A DNA stretch of 64,000 nucleotides from Heterocephalus glaber (GCF_000247695.1 NW_004624747.1:12619909-12683908), one strand, 5' to 3'; positions 45,910-58,320 are shown, counted from the first letter of the stretch. Notes: generated by a model from the letters alone, not told the origin. Translations and numbers: made by a program.

Positions 45910-46585
45910 AAATATGAACACACCCCTCCCCTGCCTAAAAGTCTTCAGTGTCTCCCCATTACCTACAGAGTGAAGTTCAAGTTCCTCTCCTTGACATTCA
46001 AGATCCCTTCCTTACCCCTCAATCTCTCCTCACCTTCTAAAGCACACCAGATGTTCCCTAACACTTGCAATTCCAGAACACTAACTGCTGGGTCACAACT
46101 CCATCACTTTAGGTCACCTGTCCATGTTTCCATCTTTCAATCCCCAAACATCTAAATCACTGAATCTCAAAGTATGAACCTCACACCAGCAGAATCAGGA
46201 TCACTTCGGAACTTCTTAGAAAGGAAAATTCTCAGCTTCTCTCCCAGACTTAACCTGAGTCAGACTCTCAGGTGGTCAGACTCAGCAGCTTGTGTCTTAA
46301 TAGGCCTTCCAAGTAATTTTAATGCGTGCTCCATTTGGATACCACTGCTGTATGCTCCATACAGTTGGCCAACTCATCCTCTTCCTTTATCATTTCCCTT
46401 CACTCAGATTTAACTTCCCTGAAAGTACCTGAAGCCTTCACTGTGTTCCTTTGGATCATCTATTCCCTGGTCTAACGAAACTTGCCAAAAACTATGTCTT
46501 AGTGCTTGTCCCCTGTGTTCTACAATGGTACCTGCCCAGTATCAACCCTTGGCACATACTTGCTAAATAAAGGAATGAGCCAAAA
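45910..46585 (+). mobile_element. LINE-2 (L2) fragment
   Basis: AGTGTCTCCCCATTACCTAC, then ATTCAAGATCCCTTCC and a terminal GGCACATACTTGCTAAATAA. It follows closely after the Oasl2-like stop and may form its 3' UTR, with AATAAA near 46566. Confidence 0.65.
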
Positions 46586-47104
46586 AAAATGGCTTTGAGT
46601 CTTTCACTATGGTCTTGATATAGGTCTCAGTCTAATGCAGTTTTGGAGTTCACATTGTTTGGGGAGCCTCCCAGCCTCTGTCTCCTTCTTTGAAAATGCC
46701 CAAATACCACACAGGCCCCATGTTGGACCTGATCTCCATGCTCATACCCAATGCTCCCTTTCCTCTCTGTCTAGACCTAATTGGACCACAAGGCAACAGA
46801 ATGGAATCCTTCCAACACTTGGCTATGCTTAGCCAATCTGATTTTGAATCCTGGAGAGCGGTACCAGGTATAGTGTGCTCTTAGCATAGTTAAATGAGAG
46901 TGAGCATGTAACCAGAAATGCAGATAAGACTGGAGGGGTCATGATAGCCCAAACTAGAGCATCACTCAAGCCCATACTTTAGTAAAGAGAAAATGCCATC
47001 AGCGCAGAGAAAGAAGCCACACACAGTAAGAGACAGAACCAAAAGTCCTCATATATTCCTAGGGAGAAAAGCTGTAAGATATCAGGCTTGACTTTTTTCC
47101 TATT
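46586..47104. other. Intergenic, unassigned
   Basis: No recognised element. Confidence 0.45.
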
Positions 47105-47116
47105 AAATTCCTCCTG

Positions 47117-47337
47117 CACTGCATGAGGAAAGTGACGCGGACCTTGCCTGCTCTGGCCTCAGCCCAGCTCGACAGCAGCTCTGCCTAGGGCCCAGGACTC
47201 ACCCTCCCTGCAGTGCACTGAACCGGCTGGGGGGCTGCAGAGGGGAGTGGAGGTCAGTCCCTGGGGCAAACAATCCATCGCCCCCCCACCTTTGTCTTAA
47301 TAAAGCATTTTAGGGGAAAAAATAAAAAATAAAAAAT
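47117..47337 (+). pseudogene. 5'-truncated processed retrocopy, source unknown
   Basis: GC-rich body unlike its surroundings, AATAAAGCATTTTAGG near its end, an A-rich tail, and the perfect direct repeat AAATTCCTCCTG at 47105-47116 and 47338-47349. Probably an mRNA's last codons and 3' UTR. No parent gene recognised. Confidence 0.75.
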
Positions 47338-47544
47338 AAATTCCTCCTGAATCTTTTCCTTATCCTCAGTGGAATGAGAATCCACTCATTGAGTAAATCA
47401 GACTGGATGTATTTTCTACCCCTCAAGACCTTTCACTAAGATCTGCCTCAGAAGCTCAATAAAAATTTTCTGTATTCCTCAGTATTTAATAATTCTGTGC
47501 ATTTATATGGCATTTATACCTTATAGATATAACATCATTTGATT

Positions 47545-47638
47545 TTTTTTTTTTTTTTTTTTTTCGTACTAGGGATCAAACTCTGGACCTTGCGCTTGCA
47601 TGGCAGGTGCTGGAACCACTGAGCTAAATCCCCAGCCC
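47545..47638 (-). mobile_element. ID SINE
   Basis: CGTACTAGGGATCAAACTCT ... GCTAAATCCCCAGCCC; CATCATTTGATTTTT duplicated. Confidence 0.92.
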
Positions 47639-47639
47639 C

Positions 47640-49312
47640 ATCATTTGATTTTTATAATCACAGTTGCCCTGAAAGTTAGATGAACAAGTTGAAATAACCC
47701 TTCCCCATTTTACAGACCAGAGTACTAAGGCTTAACGAATAGGAAATGATGTTTGGAGAGCAACTTTTATGGAAGGGAAATCATGGCAACTGCAGCAGGA
47801 ACTTCCTGGAGTTTTCATACATTATCTGGAAGAAACTCCTTTCCCACCTCTGCACTTCCTTCAGTAAACACGTGCTCTGAAATCTAGCCTTATCATCCTG
47901 CTAATCTTCTCAATCCCTTCAATAAATCTTGTTCACACCAAGAGACTTCACCCTCTGCCAAACCTGATTAGACCAGGGGTGATCACCTGACCCAAAATAG
48001 GCTTAATCCATTGGCTGGGCTATGCCAATCAGATTATGAGTTCTGGGAACCATTATTTGTTTTTACCATTCTCTGTATACTAGGAATAGCAGGGTACTTG
48101 GTGTTTATTTATCACAACAAGCTTAGATTGATAACCGTTTCCCCCATACTATAGCTGAGGATATAGAAACTCAACATTAAGCGTATGAAATTCTTCACTC
48201 AGTGTCTGACATACAATAAGTGCTAGATAAATGTAGCAGCTAGCTGCTGTTATTAGTTCTTTCCCCTACGTCCTCCAAGTTCCCCTTTCGTATCCCAGGG
48301 TGGGAGGATTCCCAGGCTGGAGGGAATTCTAAAGAGCTGTGTCTTCTTTGATCTTGGCAATTTCCTCATTCCTAGTCCAGTGCTAGAGCCAAAATTGCAA
48401 AAATTGAAATAGATGTAGCAGCAATTTCTATTTCCCCTGCAATACTTTTTGTCTCTTACATAGGCACACTTCTAAGGACTAGAGATTACATTTTCCGATC
48501 TCCATTGCAGCCAACTGGGACAGCACAATAAAGTCCTGGCCAGTAGAGTTCATTTGTACATATATTTACATGTTATCCCCCAAAATCTCCAAGTGTCTAT
48601 TGGGTCCAGAATCTGCAGGCACTATCCCCCTTCTGATGCGTATCTAGAAAAGAGGATGGGAAAGTTGTAATATTAGGCACTGAAAAAATTTTTGTGAAAG
48701 TCTCTGGTCTCTGGATGGCTTAAGACTGGGTGCAGCTCTTTTCTGTGGTGCCCAAGATATGGCAAGGGGAAAGTGCATAAAACCAACAAATTGGTTTGTC
48801 TGAACACAAGGAGATGAATGATGTCAGTAATCACAGATTATGATATACTGAGGAATAAAAATAGCCTTGCCTACTTCTAAACAGAGGGCACGCATGACTC
48901 TGTGGGTGTCTAGAAGTCTTCTGAGTGGAGGGCAGACTGATACGCTAATGAGACAGCAGGACCTTAGTGTCATGGGGGTGGGGATGGAAACCAGTGAGTT
49001 TGATCCAGCTCCAAGCAGAGATTCAGAGAAGAAAACCCCAGGGTTTCAAGAAAGAAAGACCTTAAATTACTGACCTTTCCATTTCTTCTATATACCAGAC
49101 TGACTTTCTTTTCTCCCCAGCCTAGGCCCCACACCTTAATGGATATTTGCTACTGTCCCATTGGGCAAAGCAAGCTGTGTAACCAAGCCCTGATTCAAGG
49201 GAAAGAGAAACTGACTCCACTTCTTGACAGAAAGGACTGCAAAATCCACACTGCAGATGGAGGTGCTTTCAGAGATGAGAAGAATTTGAGAACATTTGAT
49301 TCAGCCATTTTC
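47640..49312. other. Intergenic, no gene recognised
   Basis: Possible MIR remnants near 47690-47760 and L2/MIR near 48160-48260. Nothing else supportable. Confidence 0.4.
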
Positions 49313-49816
49313 TGTTGCTAAATACACAATACAGTACCACAGATGGGTTAAATTATAAAGAGATTTGTTTGAGCTCACAATTATGGAGGTCTAAAGTTCA
49401 AGGGCTGCATCTAATGATGACCTTGTTGCTGGCAGAGTCCCAAGATGGTTTAGGGCATCATGTGGCAAGAGACAGGAAGTGCACATCTCTGTGTTTCTCC
49501 TGGTGTCCTTCCTTCTTATCAAGCTACCAGTATTTACTCATGAGGGCTCCTTCCTCCTGACTATATCTAATCTTAATAGGGCCGGGGATTTAGTTCAATG
49601 GTGCCACCACCTGCCTTGCAAGCACAAGGTCCCAAGTTCGATCCCTGATACCAAAAAAACCCACAAAAATCACTTCTAATCTTAATACCTCCCATAGGCT
49701 CCAACTTTCAACACTGTAGTCTGATTAACTTTCGACCTCCTGCATACCAGTAGCACAGTGGGCCTTAAACTCCAACATAAATTTCAGAGAGGATAAAGCA
49801 CATTCAAACCATAGCA
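49313..49816 (-). mobile_element. MaLR-type LTR, reverse, with an ID SINE
   Basis: TGTTGCTAAATACACAATAC ... TCAAACCATAGCA. An ID SINE at 49580-49665 divides it. Confidence 0.65.
49580..49665 (+). mobile_element. ID SINE
   Basis: GGGCCGGGGATTTAGTTCAA ... AAGTTCGATCCCTGATACC; TCTAATCTTAATA repeated at 49567-49579 and about 49676-49688. Confidence 0.93.
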
Positions 49817-50406
49817 GGCTTGATTTATACATTTTTAAAATCTATTTTCTTCAACCATCTCTCTCTACTTGACAGAAACAATTGCTTCCTACCAAGGCAT
49901 GCTCACAAAGCACATCTGTGGATGTCCCCTTAGCCATTACAGTGCATAAAACAAACCTGGAAGTTCAAGGGAGTTGACACTGGACAAGGCAGCCCTTAAG
50001 CTATAAGAAGAGAGGCAGAAGTGTTCCCTCTTCTGGTTCTCAGGGAGACAATTTTCAGGCTCATTCTACACAGCTCTTCAAAATGGTCTCCAATGGAACT
50101 GAGTCCCAGTTGTCCACAGTACTTATTGATTTAATAATATTCCTCAGCTTGGCCTTCTCAATTCCCACATTTCTCCCTTGAAATCATTTCCAGAACAAAC
50201 CACCCATGCATAGCCCCTTATCTTGTTCTCTGTAGCACAGGAACCCAAGTCAAGATGATATACATTTTCACATATCCTCTTCCTGCCCCAAGCCTAGCCC
50301 AGCCCCTTCTTATAGACTGGCTCTCCTTCCACACAGAAGCACACTCAACTGAGTGTCATTGTGACAAAGCACAAAGCCAACATGTTACTGACTCTATGTT
50401 TGATTG

Positions 50407-50497
50407 TTTGTTTGTTTGTTTTTGGTACCGGAGATTGAACTCAGGACCTTGTGCTTTTGAGGCAGACGCTGGAACCACTGAGCTAAATCCCCGGGCC
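50407..50497 (-). mobile_element. ID SINE
   Basis: (TTTG)n, then GGTACCGGAGATTGAACTCA ... GCTAAATCCCCGGGCC. Confidence 0.9.
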
Positions 50498-50899
50498 TCT
50501 TTGTTTCTTTTTAAAGCCTTCAAATATATCTAACATATTAGTGATTGAATGATTGAAAACTGCTTACCCTTCAGATTTTACGAAGGTGAACAAAAATCTA
50601 ATACATAAGGCCTAAATGGTTCGTGTTTGAGTGATTCTTATATTGGCTTGATGTTAATCATCTGTCAACATATGACAAATAGTTGCATCTTACACTGTTG
50701 TTGACTTAGGTGTGGTCACCACCCTTAAAACTGTCAACATGATATTGTTTAAGGACTACATTCTACCAAACATTGGAAGCATGAGAACTTTTAGAATTTA
50801 TGTAATTAAAAAAAAAATGATGCTTTCCATTGGAGGTTAGCGAGTTTGAAAATTTAAATAGAAATATGTCATGGCTGACAAACTTCTTGAAAAGTTATC

Positions 50900-52440
50900 T
50901 ACATTCCTGGCGTCCATTCCTCTCACCCCACTTCCTCTTCCACCCATTCTAACCTGGCTCCTACTCCCACCTGTCTCATAAAACTGCACCCACTTTGGTC
51001 AACAATGACCTCCTGGATCCTTCTTAGACCTATATATCTTATCAGAAGCACTAAAAATACTGCTAGATCTCTCTCATGCATACTCCTCCTTCTTTCTTTA
51101 TTAATGATGTCCCCAACCACTTACTCAAGGACAGTACTAGTTGGCTTTTCCATAGCTGGAGCAAAATACATGACATAGGCAACTTTAGGAAGAAAGTGTT
51201 TGTTTTGGCACACAATTTCAGAAGCTTTGGTCCATGGTCATCTGGCTCCAAAGCAGAAATGTCATGGTGGAAGAGTATAGTTGAGGAAAGCAACTCAATC
51301 CATGGTAGCCAGGATACAGAGACAGCAGGAAAAAAACCAGAGAGAGAGGAAAAGGCTGAGGACAAGAATACACTCTTCCAGGTCATTCCCCAGTGATCCA
51401 CCTCCTCCAACCAGGTCCTACTTCCTAACAGCCCATTCAGCGCCCACCTGATCCAACTGCCTTCCAAAAGCCCAACCCCTGAACACATGAGACTTTGGGG
51501 GGATATGTTAGATCTAAACCATAACAAGGACCAAGGAAGAGAGCTGGTGGTCATCCTTGTCTTCTCTCAGTCCCTCTCCTCCTACCTATACTCACTAAGT
51601 CCTGTCCCAAACTTTCTCCAAAAGACACCTAGAAGCCAACCGCTTCCCTCCACCTCCACTACTCCTAGCCTGGTCTGGCCACTGTTGCCTCTCACCTGCA
51701 CCACCACACACCATCCCAATCCATATACTCCCACCTCTACTCTTCATCTCTGCATCTACTCTTCATCTCTTGTTCCCTGCAATCTGCCCTCACCACAGGA
51801 GCACCAGGCCAAGCTATCTAGAGTCTAACTTCATCACGTGTCTCTCTTCTGATTTATTACTGCCTTCCGAATAAAGTCAGAGCACGTTCACTTGGCACAT
51901 GACCCAATGAGTCACTTCCTCTTTCTTAAAACAATATCACTTAGCTTCCAAAACACCACTCCAGATTTTTCTCCACCTCACTAGCTACTTCTTATTCTTC
52001 TTTGCTGGACTTTGACAACATCCCCCACCACCATCACCAAGCTCTGAATAATATTAAATGCTTTAGGGTGCACTCCTTGGTCTTTTTCTTTGCTTTCTCT
52101 TTCTTCATTCCTTCTTCCAGTCTCATGGCTTTAAATATCTCTATGCTGATGACTGCCAACTTTATTTCTCAAACCCGCACCTCTTCCTTGAAATATAGAC
52201 CCATATATCCAAACGTCTACTCCTCATCTCCTGGATCTCTAATAGACACCCCAAACTTCAGTTCCAAACTCAAGTTCTTCCTCTTCATATCCATGCTGTG
52301 CTCTTCCCCAACCTTTCCCCTCTATTGAAAGCAATTCCATCCTTCCAATTGCCAAAGGCCAAACCCTTGAAACACACCTTGAATCCAATCTTTTTCTAAC
52401 ATCACCATTACCAAGATCTACTAGTTTTATAGTCAAAATA
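50900..52440 (+). mobile_element. L2 pieces around a MaLR LTR
   Basis: 50900-51110 and 51540-52440 contain L2 ORF-type sequence (TTAAATATCTCTATGCTGAT; TAATAGACACCCCAAACTTC). A reverse MaLR LTR at 51140-51526 (ends CTAAACCATAACA) lies between. No open L2 ORF. Confidence 0.6.
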
Positions 52441-52443
52441 TAT

Positions 52444-53183
52444 TGTAGGGAACGAGGAAGGGGATTGTCACCAGAACCTCTGCAATGGGTTCTGGCCTTC
52501 TGTGAGCCACCACAGCACAAGGCAAATTAAAGAATAGACAGGATGGGCCGGGGATTTAGCTCAGTGGTTTCGCCGCCTGCTGCTCAAGCACAAGGACCTG
52601 AGTTCAATCCCTGGTACCAAAAAAAAAAAAAAGAATAGACAGGAAATGAGACTTAGAATGAAGAATCTCGATCTTGGGACCTGATCAATGCTGCTTATGG
52701 CAACAAAGACAAAGGCTCCCCCAAGCACATCCAGTATTTATTGAATACAATCATGGGAAGAAATAGGGAGCAGGGTATTCTTTGAAGGCATCTAGTGAAA
52801 CCAGGCAGGGCTGTTAGGAAATAAGCACTGCTTATCTTGCTTGGACAGAACAAACAGGTACTGGGACCAGGTGCAATTAGCAAGCAATCCATCGGGTCAG
52901 TGAGAAGCCACGATTCAGGGGAGAGGATTTTAATTGGGGTCACGATGATCTCAGCTATACATAACTCAGCAGAACCCTGCCACTTCACAGACCAGGGCCT
53001 TGGTTTCCATAGCAGCCATTGGGAGAGGGGCTATACTCATCCAGTCCACCATCTGACATGCCCATCTGAGTCACATAGAGCTTCAGTCTGACTCCTGATA
53101 TAAAACAATATAGCCGAATTATGGAAAGCAAGAAGAAGGCCCCACTTATAGCCGCCTAGTACTGGTCAGGGACATCTGCTACA
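52444..53183 (-). mobile_element. ERVK-type solo LTR with 6-bp duplication
   Basis: Starts TGTAGGGAACGAGGAAGGGG, shared with 19337, and ends CTGCTACA; ATATAT flanks at 52438-52443 and 53184-53189. Low-complexity duplication, so weaker than the others. Longer and diverged in the middle. Contains an ID SINE. Confidence 0.7.
52545..52632 (+). mobile_element. ID SINE, CTGCTGCKCAAGC subtype
   Basis: GGGCCGGGGATTTAGCTCAG ... GCCTGCTGCTCAAGCACAAGGACC; AAAGAATAGACAGGA duplicated on both sides. Confidence 0.93.
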
Positions 53184-53249
53184 ATATATCTCATGAAATG
53201 ATAGGTCTGTGATTTCCTTCCAAATAATACAGAAAGGCAGAAGAGAAGG

Positions 53250-53390
53250 CTAAGCATGGTGGGCACACCTGTAATCCCAGCACTCAAGAGGCTGAGGCAG
53301 GAAGATTGCCTCAAGTTTGAGGCTAGCCTGGGCTACATAGTGAGTTCAAAGTCAGCCTAAACTGCATACCCTGTCTCAAAAAAAAATACA
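53250..53390 (+). mobile_element. B1 SINE
   Basis: GGCACACCTGTAATCCCAGC ... CCTGGGCTACATAGTGAGTT, with an internal duplicated block as in rodent B1. Confidence 0.9.
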
Positions 53391-53498
53391 GAAGGGAAAA
53401 TATGGATGAATTATAACTAAAAGAAGATTATCTATAGCTTGATAACTGTTGAAGCACGAGCAGGCTAGAGGGTGGTCAGCTACTGCCCCCTGACACCC

Positions 53499-53980
53499 AT
53501 GCCATGGAGCTAGAGGTGCTGAGGAAACAGAAGCTAGCTGAGCTGCAGGCAAAACATGGGGATCCTAACAACACAGCACAACTGGAAGCAAAACACAGGA
53601 GAGCAGAAATGAAAAATGGCATCTTAGCCCAAGTTCTGGATCAATCAGCCTGGGCCCCACTAAGTAACTTACCATTGTAAAGCCTAAAATGAAAGCAGTG
53701 AACCATTACCTTACACAGAAAGCAAGACAGGGACATCTAAGTGGGAAACTAGCAGAATAAAATTTAATAGAAATCATTGAAAAGCCAGGAAACAGGAAAA
53801 AAAACAGCAGTTAAATTCAACAGAAGACAAGTAATGGACTCCAACAAAGATGACAATTAATGAGCTAAAAATGTTTAGAGACTAAAATTTAATGGAACAT
53901 TTCTTGGACAGAAATTAAAACCTGTTTAAATGTTTACTTTGGTCTATATGCCTTTTAAAAATAAACTTGTTATGCAAAAT
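53499..53980 (+). pseudogene. PDCD5P: PDCD5 processed pseudogene
   Basis: An intronless copy of PDCD5 (programmed cell death 5). Recognisable pieces are [32 protein letters not shown] and VKFNRR.VMDS, in order. A small deletion after the ATG shifts the frame, and several in-frame stops follow the middle. AATAAA at 53960-53965 and a short degenerate A tail complete a typical retrocopy. Non-functional. Confidence 0.9.
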
Positions 53981-54099
53981 TAAAAATAATAATTGCTGGA
54001 GCTGATTGATGGTATATGGAGATACATTGCATGATTCCGGTTTTGTTTATATTTAAAACATTCAACTCTATCTACCTTCACTGCCACCACTCTATTCAA

Positions 54100-54715
54100 G
54101 CAGCTGTAGCTCTGGCCAGGACTGCTGCCATCCTGGTCTCTCTCTCTCACCTGCACTCCCAGTCCCACAGTTTGTGTGATCGTTTCTGTTGAAATGAAAG
54201 TCAGGCCATGTACCTCCTCTGCTCAAAACACTCCAACAGCTCCCCACTTCATTGAGAATAGACAAAACCTTTGTAGTAGTTTTCAAGATACTATTTACCT
54301 CCCTGCCCTTTACTACTCAGCCCCAGGCGCCTTTCAACTCCCTCCTTGATCATTTCATTTCAGGCACAATGATGTTCCTCAAATCCACCAACTACACTAC
54401 TACCGTGGGGTCTTTGCACATGCGGTTCGTCCTGCCATAAAAGATCCTCTTTCCTCTCATAGGTGTGGCTCGCTCTTCTCTTCCTTCATGTTTTTGCTCA
54501 AATGTCTCCTTTTCAAGTAAGCCTTTTCTGACCACCTTATAGTATAAACTGAACACATAAGCACCACCACACATACAGAACCTATTCACCTTTTCCTCCA
54601 TCTAGCCCCATTTTATTTACTGTAGTCCTACAATCAGATGCAAGTTGATGTCTATTCACTACACTGCCTGGCATAGAGTAGTTCCCCAATAAGCCTTTCT
54701 TGAATGAATAAATGC
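54100..54715 (+). mobile_element. LINE-2 (L2) 3' end
   Basis: CTCCAACAGCTCCCCACTTC, GTTTTTGCTCAAATGTCTCC, AAGCCTTTTCTGACCACC and the tail CTTGAATGAATAAATG. Confidence 0.8.
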
Positions 54716-55460
54716 CTGCACGGAGGAGCAAATGAGTGAACAGCATCCATGATGCGATCCCTACCCTCCTATCCAGGTACAGCTCTCACCTCGGATCTCT
54801 TCACCCCTCCATGCTGAACAGACACAACACCCGAGTCCCTATTCACAAGCACTAGGACTGTTCACATGTGTCAGCTTTTACCGCTGCTCAGCCCTCTTCC
54901 TCCTGGCTAGATCTTGTCTTTAAGATTCCTGTCAATCAGGTGTCTGCTGACACTACCTGTGATTCAAAGAAATCCTTCTGCCTGGCTTCCCACCAGGATT
55001 CCATGGCCTTTTTCTGACTGAACACACCTCATGCTGGACTCTAGAAGTCTATCCATTGCTCTGGGAGCCCTTTCGGTCAACAACTTGGGAGTCTTTTTAG
55101 CAAAATCTCTGGCATCCAGCAGTCCCTCAAGAATGTTTAGTGAACGAATAAAAATTTTTTCATTGACCAAGTAGTTTCTCTGCTCAGTGTTTTCATACTT
55201 CTTCATCAGCACAGTTTTATGGGATGGGGATTATTACCTAACCCGCCTGTGAACAAAAACTGTGAGAGCCAGAGAGGTCAAGAGAGCCTAGTAAGGGGCA
55301 CACTGGAATTCAAAGTAGAGGTCTCACTCCTCACCCCCACCAGGAGGAAGCGCCTTCTCTTCCTCTGTCCCTTAGGACAGTTTGGGGCAGTTGGACTGAC
55401 TGACCCCATCCAACTCCAACATACTGGGCAATGTGCCTCTCCCAAGGTCTGACTCAAGCC
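54716..55460. other. Upstream of OASL, unassigned
   Basis: L2-like remnants near 54860-55160. Otherwise unique. Confidence 0.4.
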
Positions 55461-55462
55461 AA

Positions 55463-55473
55463 TTTCAGTTTCC
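55463..55473 (-). promoter_or_regulatory. ISRE-like element upstream of OASL
   Basis: TTTCAGTTTCC on plus, GGAAACTGAAA on minus, matches the ISRE consensus core. About 320 bp upstream of the OASL ATG. GGAAACTC at 55488-55495 and CGAAACC near 55510 are weaker IRF-like sites. Confidence 0.7.
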
Positions 55474-55793
55474 AAACGTCAAAAGAAGGAAACTCTAAAA
55501 GCAGAGAATCGAAACCAAAGGCAGAAAGGTTGGCTGGATGCCAGCCCTGTTAAGGTGGCCCCAGATCTCCCAGCCTCAGCTGGGTGTCCTTCAGCATACC
55601 TGTTGCAGCTAGGGGTCTCCAAGGAACCACTCTAAGCACATTTACCTCTGGATTCCTCTTTGTTCAGGTCCTTTACCCATCAGGGTGCTGGAGTTCAGCT
55701 GGAGAGGAGCCTCCTTAAAAAAGGGGGTGAGCGTTCCAGGAGCCAGTGAGTGACTGGCCATATATCTATCCAGCAGTGGGACTTTCAGCAGAG

Positions 55794-55991
55794 ATGGCCC
55801 TGGCCCACGACCTCTATGGCACCCCAGCCTCCAGGCTGGACTCCTTCGTGGCTCAGTGGCTGCAGCCCAGCCGGAAATGGAAAGAAGAGGTGCTGGAGGT
55901 CGTGCGGACAGTGGAGCAGTTCCTGAGGCAGGAGTTCTTCTACTGGGAGCGAGGGCTGGACCAGGAGGTGCGGGTGCTGAAGGTGGTCAAG
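55794..55991 (+). CDS. OASL: OASL exon 1
   Basis: 66 codons, ending VRVLKVVK; donor CAAG|GTAAGA. Same length as Oasl2-like exon 1. Confidence 0.93.
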
Positions 55992-58320
55992 GTAAGACCA
56001 GGCCTCTCCCTCCCTGGCCAGGGCAGGAAAAAACCGAGTGTGGAAGGCCACATCCCCAAGGATGCTGGGGTCTTCTTGCCATGTTATCTTTAGCCCATGC
56101 TGCTGATATCTCAAGATACTTTTCTACTGCTTAAGATCCACTCCACCCCTTGTTAGCTATTTACACCCCACTGCACTGCTGTCTGGAGCAGAACATGCCA
56201 GTAAGGAAACTAATACTAATAGACCATATTTGGGAGTATGTTATGGCTTGTGTCTAGATGTCCCCCCAAAGCCTCATGCAAGAGGTCATAGGTGGGGCTT
56301 TTTCAGAGGTGGTTGGATGTAGAATGTGTGAGGCTGGGATGATTCATGGTGTAATGCTAGTGTCAAGGGCACTAGGATTAAGGGTGTGAGTGCTACCCTC
56401 CTTAAGTAGCCTGGATAAGATATAAGGGATAGAAAGAGCTGTGAGTGAGCCTTGTTGCTTTGCTATGTTCTGCTCACCATAAACAATTTCTCCTCTGCCA
56501 TCCCACCCTTCCTGCCTTGGAGCCAGCTGATTGATTACAGGCTGAAACTCTGCAAACTGTGAGCTAAATAAACCTTTCCTCCTTTAACTTTGGGTGTCAG
56601 GTATTTTGTCTCAGCAATGAGAAAAGTAACTAAGACAGGGTATAATAGTCTAATCCCTTAATATTGTTATCTCTAATTTGAGTACCTTTTGAGGTAGATA
56701 GATTCTTTTTTCATTTTATAGACAAGCAAAAATCTTAAGTCAGAGACTTAAGATTCACAAGGATTGGGCCAGGGATTTAGCTCAGTGGTTCCACCACCTG
56801 CCTCAAAAGCGCAAGGTCCCGAGTTTGATCCCCGATACCAAAAAAAGAAATTCACAAGGATCAAATGCAATACAAGCTCTTTGATTGGATCCTGAGGTGA
56901 ATAAGTCATCTGTGTAACACATAGCTTGGGGACAATGGAGAAATTTTAACATGGCCTGGATATTAGATAATATGAGAGATTTCATTAATTGTAATGGTAA
57001 CTTTGTGGATAGACAGAGAATGTCCTCTTTTTTTCTTTTTCTTTTTTTTTTTTTGGTACTGGGGATGGAACTTGGGACCTTGTGTTTTCGAGGCAGGCGG
57101 CAGAACCACTGAGCTAAATCCCCAGCCCTGTCCTCTTTTTTTTTGAGATGACACAAATGCTAAAATATTTAGGGGTAAAGTTCCGTGCTGTCCATAGACA
57201 AAGTTCTGTGCTTTCTGTAACTTACTTTAAAATGGTTTAGATGAAACAAATGTGGCAAGAAGATTAGATGTGTTGAATCTAACTTGTTGGGTACATAAGT
57301 GTTCTTTGTATTTTCTTTGTATTTTTCTGTTTGTTTTAAATTTCTGTTAATAAAATAATTTTATAATGGAGGCTCAGAGAGAGGAGGTGACTTGCCCAGT
57401 CACATAGCTAGTGCAGACACTGGGATTTGAATTTGACCCCATCGCCAAGGATCTAGGCTCCTTCATTGAGATGTTCCCTAAAGTCTTCCCCCAGCCGATT
57501 CATACCACCTACTATGCTACCTAGGATCAAAATTTAAGAAATTCAAGCTGGGTGTAGTGGTGCACACCTGTAATCCCAGCACTCCAGGAGGCTGAGGCAG
57601 ATGGACCACAAATTCAAGCCCAGCCTGAGCAATTCAGCTACTTAGCATAACATTGTCTCAAAGTAAAAAATAAAAAGGGCTGGGAATGTAGCTCACTACA
57701 AAGGCCTTGGGTTCAACCCCCAGTACTGGAAAAAAAACATTTTTTTCAAGAGGCCCATAGTTTAAAAGGCCCTGAAGAATCAGAAAATCAGCCATTCCTT
57801 CATTTAAACTTTAAGGAAACTGACACATAGACCAGGTGAGAGATATCCCAATGTTACACACCAAGTTGATAGCAAAGCAAGACTAGAAGTAGGACTGCAG
57901 ACCCCCAGCTCAGGGCTCTATGGGCAGCCAAGCCAGGCAAGGATTCAGCAACCTTGGGTTAAATCCCATCTTCACACCTTCCCCAGCATCTGGAGCCTGA
58001 CACAATATGATTTAGGGCAGAAAACCACAAATTTTAACATCAGACAGATCTGGATTTGATTCTGCTTTTTTTTTCCTTGCCAACTGTGTGACCTTGATTG
58101 CTCTATCTTATCTCTCAAGTTCTTAGCCTTCTCACCTATGATTCGGACATCATAATCATCATTCTTTCTCCTTCACCAAACAGCCTGGGCAATGTAAGCT
58201 AAATGATCAGCAGCGCAGGACAAAGGCCTCAAAACAGAAACATCATTGTCATTCTTGCCCGAGATTTCTGCTGGGCTTAGGGAGCTTGGGCACTCACATG
58301 TGCAGGTGCACACATGCACA

